From contig CAYSDM010000021.1 of NCBI GenBank assembly GCA_964429855.1, positions 4,701 through 68,700 on the forward strand: a DNA stretch of 64,000 nucleotides, read 5' to 3'. Source of the DNA: CALLMM01 sp964429855 (GTDB lineage: Bacteria; Armatimonadota; Chthonomonadetes; Chthonomonadales; CAJBBX01). Below the pieces are notes generated by a model, which worked only from the letters and a program-made list of their open reading frames with translations, did not search any database and was not told the DNA's origin. The position numbers were made by a program, and so were the translations under genes. Below are positions 26,682 to 33,722 of the stretch, piece after piece (position 1 is the stretch's first letter; the number at the start of each line of letters is the position of its first letter).

Positions 26682-27629
26682 TCAGTTATCGAGCAGCGTG
26701 AGGAGTTCGCGGGCGTCGCGGGCGGTGAAGTCCGCGCCAATCTCGCGGACATAGTCGGGATGCTGATTAATAAATCCGCCGCCCAGTCCGATGGTGAACT
26801 GGCGCATATCCGGCTCGTTTCGCAGCGTCTTCAGCCGCTCGACCAGATGACGCGCCTCCTGGGCGACCTCTTCGACCGCGCAGGAGATGATGACCATGTG
26901 GGGCTGCTTCTCCCGCACCATCTGCACAAAGCTCTCTGTCGGGACGTTTGCGCCGAGATAGAGCGCCTGCCAGCCGTGATGCTGCAGCACATCCGAGATC
27001 ATACGCAGCCCGATGGAGTGCCAGTTTCCCGCCACCGCGCCCAGGATCGCCATTTTTCCCTGCGCGAGCATGGAGGGGTAGAACTGGGAGGCTTTCGCCA
27101 TGAGCCGCTCGGTGATGCCGGAAGCCAGATGCTCCTGCGCCTCCGTCAACTTTCCCTGCTCGTACCAGCGACCGACCTGGATCAGGCTGCGCTGAAAGAC
27201 CTCGATGTAAAGGTCCTCCATCGGCAGGCGCTGGATCAGGCACTCGCTGACGATGCGGCGCGCCTCCTCCTCATCTCCGGNNNNNNNNNNGGCGATGGCG
27301 GCGGCGTACCGTTCAAACCACTGTTTCAGCCGGTGATCGGCGCTTACCGACGCGGACGCCTGTCCCCATCCGCTCAGCGCGGTGGTCAGCACCGCCTCGA
27401 CCAGCGGATTGGCAAGGCTGTAGAACACCTGACGTCCCGAGCGCTGCGCGATGACAATTCCCCGCTCCCGCATCTTTGCCAGGTGGTTCGACACATTCGG
27501 CTGCTTCAATTCGGTCGCCTCAACCAGTTCCATAACCGATTTCGGACCGGTGCGTAGCTGCTCCAGAATAGCGCGGCGCGAAGCATCCGCCAGTTCATCC
27601 AGGATAGGATGATTTCCATTTCCAGCCAT
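26682..27629 (-). CDS. ArsR-type winged-helix repressor fused to a cobalamin-binding domain (contains an assembly gap)
   Basis: About 315 residues. Residues 1-110 form an ArsR-like winged helix (HPILDELADASRRAILEQLRTGPKSVMELVEATELKQPNVSNHLAKMRERGIVIAQRSGRQVFYSLANPLVEAVL). After the N gap come a helical B12-binding domain (FQRSLIQVGRWYEQGKLTEAQEHLASGITERLMAK) and a Rossmann B12 domain (ILGAVAGNWHSIGLRMISDVLQHHGWQALYLGANVPTE), with NWHSIG at the DxHxxG position. The EH of the helical cap is present; the usual cap Trp looks shifted by one, with Tyr in its place. MerR-type relatives (CarH) sense light through adenosylcobalamin. The ArsR form suggests a comparable B12-dependent repressor, which is inference. 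ATG 27629 follows GAGG. Confidence 0.85.
   Translation of the reverse strand: MAGNGNHPILDELADASRRAILEQLRTGPKSVMELVEATELKQPNVSNHLAKMRERGIVIAQRSGRQVFYSLANPLVEAVLTTALSGWGQASASVSADHRLKQWFERYAAAIAXXXXGDEEEARRIVSECLIQRLPMEDLYIEVFQRSLIQVGRWYEQGKLTEAQEHLASGITERLMAKASQFYPSMLAQGKMAILGAVAGNWHSIGLRMISDVLQHHGWQALYLGANVPTESFVQMVREKQPHMVIISCAVEEVAQEARHLVERLKTLRNEPDMRQFTIGLGGGFINQHPDYVREIGADFTARDARELLTLLDN
27281..27290. other. Assembly gap of ten N
   Basis: Ten unknown bases lie inside the ArsR/B12 regulator, between the winged helix and the cobalamin domain. The frame is conserved on both sides with the gap taken as ten bases, which fits one intact gene, but the real length may differ. Confidence 0.99.
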
Positions 27630-27726
27630 ATTGACCTCAAGAACGCAAATCTGCGCGGATTTTAGTTCTACAGCAGCGGGGAATTTCTGTAGAAGGTACT
27701 CATGATTATCTAAGTTACCATAGTAT

Positions 27727-27748
27727 TGTATCATCTGTCAATGATACA
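27727..27748. promoter_or_regulatory. Palindromic operator candidate upstream of the ArsR/B12 regulator
   Basis: TGTATCAT (27727-27734) and ATGATACA (27741-27748) are perfect eight-base arms separated by six bases. On the minus strand TTGACA (27741-27736) lies in the centre and TAACTT (27717-27712) follows after 18 bases, so the palindrome covers the -35 region of a plausible promoter for the regulator. An ArsR or B12-dependent repressor would fit here as autoregulator. No experimental support is available. Confidence 0.55.
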
Positions 27749-27910
27749 TTGCAGGAACAGAAGATAGTACGCGGTTCAGGACACGCTTGTTTCCCAGAAT
27801 CGGAATCTCTCCGAAATGATGCGGGACGGCTTGGGAGCGGAAGAAGGGCAGGAATGGCTTCCACGGGTGTGGAAGGTGGCATCGAAAGTCCGTTGAGTGG
27901 AGGAGAGAAG

Positions 27911-29128
27911 ATGCTATGCAGTCTGGCGACAGGCATTATGATCTGCCTGCTGTTCTCGCCCGATCCGTCGAGAGGGCAGGCGCGGAGGATGGAGAGTATG
28001 CTGAAACCGGAGGAGTTTGCGATTCTACCCTGGGGCTGGACTCCGGGGGATCGGCGCGCGCTGGAGGAGATACGGGAGTGCGGCTTCAATCTGGCGGGTT
28101 TTGTCAGCCCGGAGCATCTGGAACTGGTGCGCGAAGTCGGGTTGAAGTGCATCGTCTCGGAGGGCAGCGTGCATGTGGGAGATGCGGAAGCCGGATTGAG
28201 CGAGGCGGAGATCGCCCGGCGCGTGAAGGCGCTGGTGGATCGCACCGGCAAGCACCCGGCGGTCTACGGCTACTATCTGCGGGATGAGCCGGGCGCGGCG
28301 GTCTATCCGGGGCTGCGAAAATGGGCGGACGCCTATCGGAAGGCGGCTCCCGCGCTGCATGCCTATATCAATCTGTTCCCCAACTACGCCTCGCCGGCAC
28401 AGATGAATGTCCCGACCTACCGGGAGTATCTGGAGAAGTTTGTGGAGATCGTGCAGCCGCGCTTTATCAGCTACGACCACTATGCGCTGATGGACGACGG
28501 AACGCTGCGCGGCGGGTATTTTCAGAATCTGGAGGCAGTGCGCGCCGTCTCCCTGAAAAACAGCCTTCCCTTCTGGAATATCGTGCTCTCCAACGCGCAT
28601 TTTCACTATGCGGAGCCGACGGAGGCGGGACTGCGCTTCCAACTCTATACGACTCTGGCTTACGGGGGGCGCGGGATCTCCTACTTCACCTACTTTACCC
28701 CTGCCATCGGCAACTACCGGCTTGCGCCGATAGATCCGTTCGGCAATAAGACGCCGACCTGGGAGATTCTGCGGCGGGTTAATCTCCAGCTACACCGGCT
28801 CGGTCCAACCTATCTGAAGCTGAAGAGCGTGAACGTCTTCCATCATCCTGAAGTGCCGGAGGGGTGTTCCGGTATGCAGACAAGTCGTTACCTGAGCGAG
28901 GTGGTCGGGACGAATCTGCTGGTGGGCGAGTTCGAGGGACCGGGAGGGCAGCCGTTCGCGCTGGTGGTCAACAAAGACCTGCACCGCTCCACCTCCTTCC
29001 GAATCAAGTTCAAGCAGGAGGGAGCGATTCAACTGGTCAATCCCTACACCGGTAACCTGGAAGCCTGGGCGGGAGAGAACAACTGGCTGGCGGCAGGTCA
29101 GGGGATGCTGCTCTGCGTGGCGAAGTAG
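27911..29128 (+). CDS. Exported glycoside hydrolase-like TIM-barrel protein
   Basis: 405 residues. MLCSLATGIMICLLFSPDPSRGQ is a signal peptide, and GGAGGAGAG precedes ATG 27911; the frame from 27749 has no such start. The barrel resembles GH42/GH5-like proteins: WGWTPGDRRALEEIRECGFNLAGFV (first strand and helix), HPAVYGYYLRDEPGAAVYPGLRKW, with DEP where the acid/base Glu often lies, ISYDHYALMD, and YGGRGISYFTYFTP. A short C-terminal beta domain (FALVVNKDLHRSTSFRIKF) follows. The substrate cannot be named. It runs divergently from the ArsR/B12 regulator, with 281 bases between the two starts. Confidence 0.78.
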   Translation: MLCSLATGIMICLLFSPDPSRGQARRMESMLKPEEFAILPWGWTPGDRRALEEIRECGFNLAGFVSPEHLELVREVGLKCIVSEGSVHVGDAEAGLSEAEIARRVKALVDRTGKHPAVYGYYLRDEPGAAVYPGLRKWADAYRKAAPALHAYINLFPNYASPAQMNVPTYREYLEKFVEIVQPRFISYDHYALMDDGTLRGGYFQNLEAVRAVSLKNSLPFWNIVLSNAHFHYAEPTEAGLRFQLYTTLAYGGRGISYFTYFTPAIGNYRLAPIDPFGNKTPTWEILRRVNLQLHRLGPTYLKLKSVNVFHHPEVPEGCSGMQTSRYLSEVVGTNLLVGEFEGPGGQPFALVVNKDLHRSTSFRIKFKQEGAIQLVNPYTGNLEAWAGENNWLAAGQGMLLCVAK

Positions 29129-29144
29129 AGCGTGCCAGGATGCG

Positions 29145-29178
29145 ACAGGGCAGGCGAACAGCCTGCCCTGTTCTGTTT
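29145..29178. terminator. Terminator between convergent genes
   Basis: Perfect eleven-base arms ACAGGGCAGGC (29145-29155) and GCCTGCCCTGT (29161-29171) are followed by TCTGTTTA. It separates the glycosidase-like gene from the PEP-CTERM gene. Confidence 0.7.
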
Positions 29179-29180
29179 AT

Positions 29181-29912
29181 CTAGCGGGTTCGACGGCGGC
29201 GCAAAAGGAGGCATCCCGCCGTCAGTCCGGCTCCGAGGAGTGTCAAGCTTCCCGGCTCGGGAACGTAGTTGTCATGCAGCACTACCCGTCCCGGTCCGTT
29301 CTGCGCGTCTATCCAGGAGTTGCCGCCGTCAATGCTGAGTTCGACGAAGATATCGAAGAAGCTGTCAATGCGGAAGAGACCACCGGGCACCTCACGGATA
29401 GTCGTCACACCGAGAGAGGGCATGTCGGGGTCTTCGCGGATGATAAAGCCCGGAGGCAGCGTTCCGCCCGTTAAATTCATCTGCAGCATCTCGGTTTCAA
29501 ACCACTGTGTATCTTCGATCTCGTCGAGGAACCGGACGCGCACCCTTGGAACGACCTCTCCCGACATCAGGTTCGGGTAGAGCGTGTTTCCGACCTTCAC
29601 ATCAAAGATAAACCAGGAGCGGAAGGAGTGCTCGGTGTCGGGTTCGCCGGGACCGGGAGGCAGCGTACCTGCTTCGTGAATGATGTGGCGAATGTTGAAG
29701 ACCGAAATTCCGCCGATCTGAGGAATCAGAAAGTCCAGAGGATCGGGCTTGCGATACTCCGGCTGACAGAGCATGTTTTCCATTTGTACCGGTCCGGGAG
29801 GTAGATTGCGAGAGTCGCGAATAGCTCCCAGATGCAGTTGTGCGTTCGCGCCGCCGCTAATGGCCGCCGCGAAGAGAAGCGAAGCGAGAAGCGATCTGAC
29901 GAGTGACCTCAT
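29181..29912 (-). CDS. PEP-CTERM sorting-domain protein
   Basis: 243 residues. An N-terminal signal (MRSLVRSLLASLLFAAAISGGANA) and a C-terminal VPEPGSLTLLGAGLTAGCLLLRRRRTR form the PEP-CTERM architecture: PEP motif, membrane helix and basic tail. The mature part is beta-rich (FIFDVKVGNTLYPNLMSGEVVPRVRVRFLDE) with DGGNSWIDAQNGPGRVVLHDNY near the end. Family members are exported and processed by exosortase, then surface-anchored or shed. No exosortase is in this window. AAAGGAGG lies before ATG 29912. Confidence 0.85.
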   Translation of the reverse strand: MRSLVRSLLASLLFAAAISGGANAQLHLGAIRDSRNLPPGPVQMENMLCQPEYRKPDPLDFLIPQIGGISVFNIRHIIHEAGTLPPGPGEPDTEHSFRSWFIFDVKVGNTLYPNLMSGEVVPRVRVRFLDEIEDTQWFETEMLQMNLTGGTLPPGFIIREDPDMPSLGVTTIREVPGGLFRIDSFFDIFVELSIDGGNSWIDAQNGPGRVVLHDNYVPEPGSLTLLGAGLTAGCLLLRRRRTR

Positions 29913-30105
29913 GGTTCATCCTCCTTTGAGATGAGCGGGCTATCCTGACCGTGTGAGTCTGCAAGGCTCACCAAGAGAGACGGGCGTGTGATCCAGGTGA
30001 AAGCGGCGGGTTGGTTTGAAAAGAGAGGAGTGCAATTTCTGTGCCACAAAGGCAGTCCGGAGGATTTCTACACAAAAAAATAAAAATGCAGGGAGAGAGG
30101 GTCAA

Positions 30106-30149
30106 AGAAAAACGGCTTTCAGCATGAGAAGACTGTGCTGAAAGCCGTT
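30106..30149 (-). terminator. Intrinsic terminator of the tRNA-Pro transcript
   Basis: Fourteen-base perfect arms (30111-30124 and 30136-30149) enclose an 11-base loop. On the minus strand the hairpin is followed by TTTTTC. It begins five bases past the tRNA 3' end. Confidence 0.85.
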
Positions 30150-30153
30150 GGAA

Positions 30154-30230
30154 TGGTCGGGGTGGGGAGATTTGAACTCCCGACCTCACGGTCCCGAACC
30201 GTGCGCTCTACCAAGCTGAGCCACACCCCG
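30154..30230 (-). tRNA. tRNA-Pro (anticodon CGG), CCA encoded
   Basis: The minus strand reads CGGGGTGTGGCTCAGC at the 5' end, pairing with CACCCCG at the 3' end, which is followed by A and an encoded CCA. The anticodon stem CACGG/CCGTG closes a loop TTCGGGA, giving anticodon CGG. The T arm is GGGAGTTCAAATCTCCC. The 77-base gene is followed directly by its own terminator. Confidence 0.95.
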
Positions 30231-30291
30231 CGAAACCATCATACTATACTGCACGCGCAGAGCGTTTGTCAAGCGCGATGCATGAGGCTCT

Positions 30292-30831
30292 CTAACCGAT
30301 CAAGCCGCGTTCGGCAAGGTATTCGAGGATACGCTGAGTCGATTCTTCCACGGATTCGCGGTCGGTACGCACCTCGATTTCCGGCTGAAGCGGCGGCTCA
30401 TAGGGGTCGGAGACGCCGGTGAAGTTAGCGATCTCCCCGGCAATGGCTTTTTTGTAGAGTCCCTTCACATCCCGCTCCACCAGCGCGTCGAGGGCGGCGT
30501 TGGCGTAGACCTCCACAAAGGCGGCTCCCTCCTCCTGAATATGGGCGCGCACCTCGTCGCGAATCTCGCGATAGGGGGAGATGGCGGCGGTGATGGCGAT
30601 CACGCCGTTGCGCGCCAGCAGCCGCGCCACAAATCCGATCCGGCGGATGTTGGTATCGCGATCCTCTTTGGAGAATCCCAACCCTTTCGAGAGGTTGGTT
30701 CTCACTTCATCTCCGTCCAGCAGTTCGACCTTGTAGCCTCGCTCCCGGAATATCTCCACCAGCCGCTGAGAGATGGTGGATTTGCCTGCGCCCGACAGCC
30801 CGGTGAACCAGAGAATAAACCCTTTATGCAT
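30292..30831 (-). CDS. cysC: Adenylyl-sulfate kinase
   Basis: This enzyme phosphorylates adenosine 5'-phosphosulfate (APS) to PAPS with ATP in the cytoplasm. The 179-residue protein has the P-loop GLSGAGKST, LLDGDEVRTNLSKGLGFSKEDRDTNIRRIGFVA (APS-binding region), SPYREIRDEVR and ANFTGVSDPYEPPL, all characteristic of APS kinase. ATG 30831 has AAAGGAG seven bases before it; the longer frame to 30885 crosses the promoter. It diverges from cysH, with shared overlapping promoters. Confidence 0.94.
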   Translation of the reverse strand: MHKGFILWFTGLSGAGKSTISQRLVEIFRERGYKVELLDGDEVRTNLSKGLGFSKEDRDTNIRRIGFVARLLARNGVIAITAAISPYREIRDEVRAHIQEEGAAFVEVYANAALDALVERDVKGLYKKAIAGEIANFTGVSDPYEPPLQPEIEVRTDRESVEESTQRILEYLAERGLIG

Positions 30832-30851
30832 GACGACTCCTTTTTCGCTGC

Positions 30852-30881
30852 TTGACATTCCGGCGGGGATTATACTATAAT
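30852..30881 (+). promoter_or_regulatory. Promoter of cysH, overlapping the divergent cysC promoter
   Basis: TTGACA (30852-30857) and TATAAT (30876-30881) are separated by 18 bases. They give a leader of about 60 bases to the cysH start at 30950. Confidence 0.75.
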
Positions 30882-30883
30882 CC
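30867..30883. promoter_or_regulatory. 17-bp palindrome holding both -10 elements
   Basis: GGATTATA-C-TATAATCC is symmetric. The -10 of cysH (30876-30881) and the minus-strand -10 of cysC (30874-30869) face each other within it, so one bound protein or one polymerase could affect both promoters. Confidence 0.65.
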
Positions 30884-30898
30884 AATCAATACAGTCAA
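30869..30898 (-). promoter_or_regulatory. Promoter of cysC
   Basis: On the minus strand TTGACT (30898-30893) and TATAAT (30874-30869) are 18 bases apart. The leader to ATG 30831 is about 30 bases. Confidence 0.7.
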
Positions 30899-30949
30899 CT
30901 ATTAAGATGATCAAATTAGTCAGGATTATTTCAGGCAAGGGTGTCTATC

Positions 30950-31648
30950 ATGCATTCCGTCTTCACAGAGCCTCTGCATATCCTCAGTAACCGACTCGAA
31001 ACGGCGACGCCGGAGGAGATTCTCCGCTGGGCGTGGGAGACCTATGGAGAGGGCTTAACGATGGCGACCGCCTTCGGGGCGGAGGGCTGCGTTCTGCTGG
31101 CGATGCTGGCGCAGATCGCCCCGCAGATGCGGGTATTCAATCTGGAGACCGGCTATCAGTTCGCCGAGACTCTGGAGCTTCGCGAGCGGATTCGGGAGAA
31201 GTACGGGATTACGGTGGAGTATGTGCGTCCGGAGGAGACGGTGGAGGAGATGGAGGCGCGTTTCGGGGGACCGATCTACCGGACTCGCCCGGAGGAGTGC
31301 TGCCGTCTGCGGAAGATCGAGCCGCTCAAGCGCGCGCTTGCCGGACATACCGCCTGGATCAGCGCGATCAGACGCGATCAGACGCGGGATCGGGCGCAGG
31401 CAGCCATCGTCGAGCCGGATACGAAATTTGGACTGGTTAAGATCAGTCCGCTTGCCAACTGGAGCAAGCGCGAGGTCTGGAAATATATCTTCGATCACGA
31501 TGTGCCCTACAATCCTCTCCACGATCAGGGGTATCCGAGCATCGGCTGCGCCCCCTGTACGCGCCCGGTCATGGTCGGGCAGGATGAGCGCGCCGGACGC
31601 TGGGCTGGCTCCTCCCGCACCGAGTGCGGACTCCACTCCCGACCGTAG
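30950..31648 (+). CDS. cysH: Adenylyl-sulfate (APS) reductase, assimilatory CysH type
   Basis: Reduces APS to sulfite with thioredoxin in sulfate assimilation. The 232-residue protein has TMATAFGAEGCVLLAML (PP-loop-like region), the cysteine pair EECCRLRKIEPLKRAL and CAPCTRP. Together these four cysteines bind the [4Fe-4S] cluster that marks APS rather than PAPS reductases. The catalytic ECGLH is near the C-terminus, which ends HSRP. ATG 30950 follows AAGG; GTG 30941 is three codons upstream and also possible. A methyltransferase gene follows after 65 bases. Confidence 0.9.
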   Translation: MHSVFTEPLHILSNRLETATPEEILRWAWETYGEGLTMATAFGAEGCVLLAMLAQIAPQMRVFNLETGYQFAETLELRERIREKYGITVEYVRPEETVEEMEARFGGPIYRTRPEECCRLRKIEPLKRALAGHTAWISAIRRDQTRDRAQAAIVEPDTKFGLVKISPLANWSKREVWKYIFDHDVPYNPLHDQGYPSIGCAPCTRPVMVGQDERAGRWAGSSRTECGLHSRP

Positions 31649-31713
31649 CCGCCGGTAGGATTTCACCCGGTTCTGCGCGAACGTCTTCTTGATCTGATTC
31701 GGGAGGCGTTTCG

Positions 31714-32448
31714 ATGACCGAGTGGTGGCAGGAGTTTTTTCTATCGGGATGCTACACGCTGCTGGAGGAGATACCTCCTGAACGCAGCGATGCGCAGACG
31801 GCCTTTATGGAGCAGGCGCTTGCGCTGGAGGCAGGCGCGCTCCTGCTGGATGTCGCCTGCGGAATAGGTCGCCACAGCCGCCGATTCGCCGCGCGCGGCT
31901 TTCGCGTAATCGGTCTGGACTACACCCCTTCCTATCTGCTGCGCGCTCGCGCAGAGAGCGAATTCCTTCCCCTTTGCCTGGTTCGCGGCGATATGCGCCG
32001 CCTCCCCTTCCCTTCCGCCGTGTTCGACGGGGCGATCAATGTGTTCACCTCCTTCGGCTACTTTGAGAGCGACGCGGAGAATGCCGACGTGATTGGCGAG
32101 ATCGGGCGCGTGCTGCGTTCGGGCGGGGTCTTTCTGCTGGATACGATTCACCGCGACGGTCTGATACGACGATTTCAGGAGGATCGCTGGCATGAGATCA
32201 CGGGCGGCTATCTGCTGGAGCGAACGCGCTGGGATTCGCGTTCGGGCAGGACGCCGACAGAGTGGACGTTTCTGCGCGGCGGCGAGACGCGCGCCTTCTC
32301 CGTCAATGTCCGCGCCTATACCTGCCCTGAGGTAACCGGCATGATGGAGGCAGCGGGAATGCGGGTGGAGGAGGTCTGGGGAGACTGGGAGGGAGGCGAA
32401 CTGGGACTGGAGAGCCGCCGCCTGATTGTGAAGGCAAGAAAAGTATAG
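31714..32448 (+). CDS. Class I SAM-dependent methyltransferase
   Basis: 244 residues. The AdoMet-binding loop LLDVACGIGRHSRRFAARGFRVIGLDYTPSYL (about residues 46-77) and the following FDGAINVFTSFGYFE, GEIGRVLRSGGVFLLDTI define a type 11/25 methyltransferase. The substrate is not indicated. GGGAGG precedes ATG 31714. It lies between cysH and a lipoprotein gene, with only 10 bases before the latter, so the three may share a transcript. Confidence 0.87.
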   Translation: MTEWWQEFFLSGCYTLLEEIPPERSDAQTAFMEQALALEAGALLLDVACGIGRHSRRFAARGFRVIGLDYTPSYLLRARAESEFLPLCLVRGDMRRLPFPSAVFDGAINVFTSFGYFESDAENADVIGEIGRVLRSGGVFLLDTIHRDGLIRRFQEDRWHEITGGYLLERTRWDSRSGRTPTEWTFLRGGETRAFSVNVRAYTCPEVTGMMEAAGMRVEEVWGDWEGGELGLESRRLIVKARKV

Positions 32449-32458
32449 AGGAGAGTGT

Positions 32459-33598
32459 ATGAAACGAGTATCCTTCTGTCGTTGGATGATGACGGTTCTG
32501 GCGTCACTGGCTCTGGCGGGGTGTCAGTCTTCCTCTGCGCCGCCGTCATCTCCGGGGAGAGGCGGGCCGCCGGAGAGCAAAAAGCCGGAAGGCGCGCCGA
32601 CGGACCGAGCCGAGCCGATGCGATTTGCGATCACCGATCTGGGACCGCTGATGCCGTCGGACAGCGGGGAAGGGGATTCCATCGCCCTCAATGATCGGGG
32701 ACAGGCGGCATTTCGGACGAAGACGCTGAGCGGGCAGTGGCGTGTCTGCTTGTGGGAGAACGGAACACTGACCGAACTCAAGGAATTAGAGGGCGAGCGA
32801 AGCGAGGCGTATGCGCTCTCCAATGACGGGAAGGTGGTCGGCGCGGCGGATCGGAAAGAGGGGATGCGGCGCGGTTTTCTGTACGAGTCCGGAAAGGCGA
32901 CCTTTTTCCCCTCCGATCCCGATGGAGGCGGTTTGACCTCCGGGATCAACGCGCATGGAGAGGTGATCGGCGCGGAGATGGGGACGGAGTCGGATATGCA
33001 GGCTTTTCTATGGAAGGCGGGAAAGACGACTCTCCTGAAGCCGGGAGGCAAAACCAGCATCGCGCAGGGAATCAATGATGACGGGAAGGTTGTCGGGGCG
33101 ATCTATGACGCGGAGGGGCGCAGGCAGGCGTTCGTCTGGGAGAAGGGCAAGACGACCCTGCTGACCGGACTGGATGGGGAGAAAGGCAGCCACGCCTACG
33201 CGATTGATCCATCCGGAGTGATCGTCGGGCGCGGCGATACGAAGGAGAAAGATGGCGAGGGCAGCCGGGTTCATCGGGCGGTGATGTGGAAAGACGGGCA
33301 GGCGGTGGACCTGGGCGCGCTGCCGAAGTATCCGTTCAGCGTCGCCTACGCGATCAACGGCGGAGGGTGGATTGTCGGAGCCTCTATTGAAGTGCCTGCC
33401 GATATGCCGCCGACCGATTCCCGCGCCATCCTCTATCAGAACGGCAGGCTGTATGATCTGAACACCCTGATCCCTGCCGACTCCGGCTGGACACTGTATG
33501 ATGCGAAGGGGATCAACAGCGGCGGGATGATTGTCGGCACAGGCAGACGGAAAGGCGCGCCGGAGCTTCGCGCCTATCTGCTGGTCCCGAAGCCGTAG
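32459..33598 (+). CDS. HAF-repeat lipoprotein
   Basis: 379 residues. The N-terminus MKRVSFCRWMMTVLASLALAGCQSSS ends in a lipobox (LALAGC), so the protein is probably lipid-anchored at Cys21. The rest is built of HAF-type repeats of about 45-50 residues, each with a motif such as GKVVGAADRKEGMRRGFLYESGK, GEVIGAE-AFLWKAGK, GKVVGAIYDAEGRRQAFVWEKGK or GVIVGRGDTKE-RAVMWKDGQ. A final G-MIVGTG repeat closes the fold. HAF repeats form beta-propeller-like extracellular proteins of unknown function. GAGGAGAG precedes ATG 32459. Confidence 0.85.
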   Translation: MKRVSFCRWMMTVLASLALAGCQSSSAPPSSPGRGGPPESKKPEGAPTDRAEPMRFAITDLGPLMPSDSGEGDSIALNDRGQAAFRTKTLSGQWRVCLWENGTLTELKELEGERSEAYALSNDGKVVGAADRKEGMRRGFLYESGKATFFPSDPDGGGLTSGINAHGEVIGAEMGTESDMQAFLWKAGKTTLLKPGGKTSIAQGINDDGKVVGAIYDAEGRRQAFVWEKGKTTLLTGLDGEKGSHAYAIDPSGVIVGRGDTKEKDGEGSRVHRAVMWKDGQAVDLGALPKYPFSVAYAINGGGWIVGASIEVPADMPPTDSRAILYQNGRLYDLNTLIPADSGWTLYDAKGINSGGMIVGTGRRKGAPELRAYLLVPKP

Positions 33599-33722
33599 CG
33601 GGCGGCGGCAGGATTTGCCGGAGCGCGCGCGGAAAACCGTTTTCGATCCGAGGGCGCGCCGGAATCTCCGGTCGCCCTATCAGCGCGCAAGACGCGCCTA
33701 TCATGTTCGCGAGGAAGAGAAG

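Noticed and set aside
26499..27557. Plus-strand frame across the N gap
   Set aside because: Antisense to the ArsR/B12 regulator, which has clear domains on both sides of the gap.
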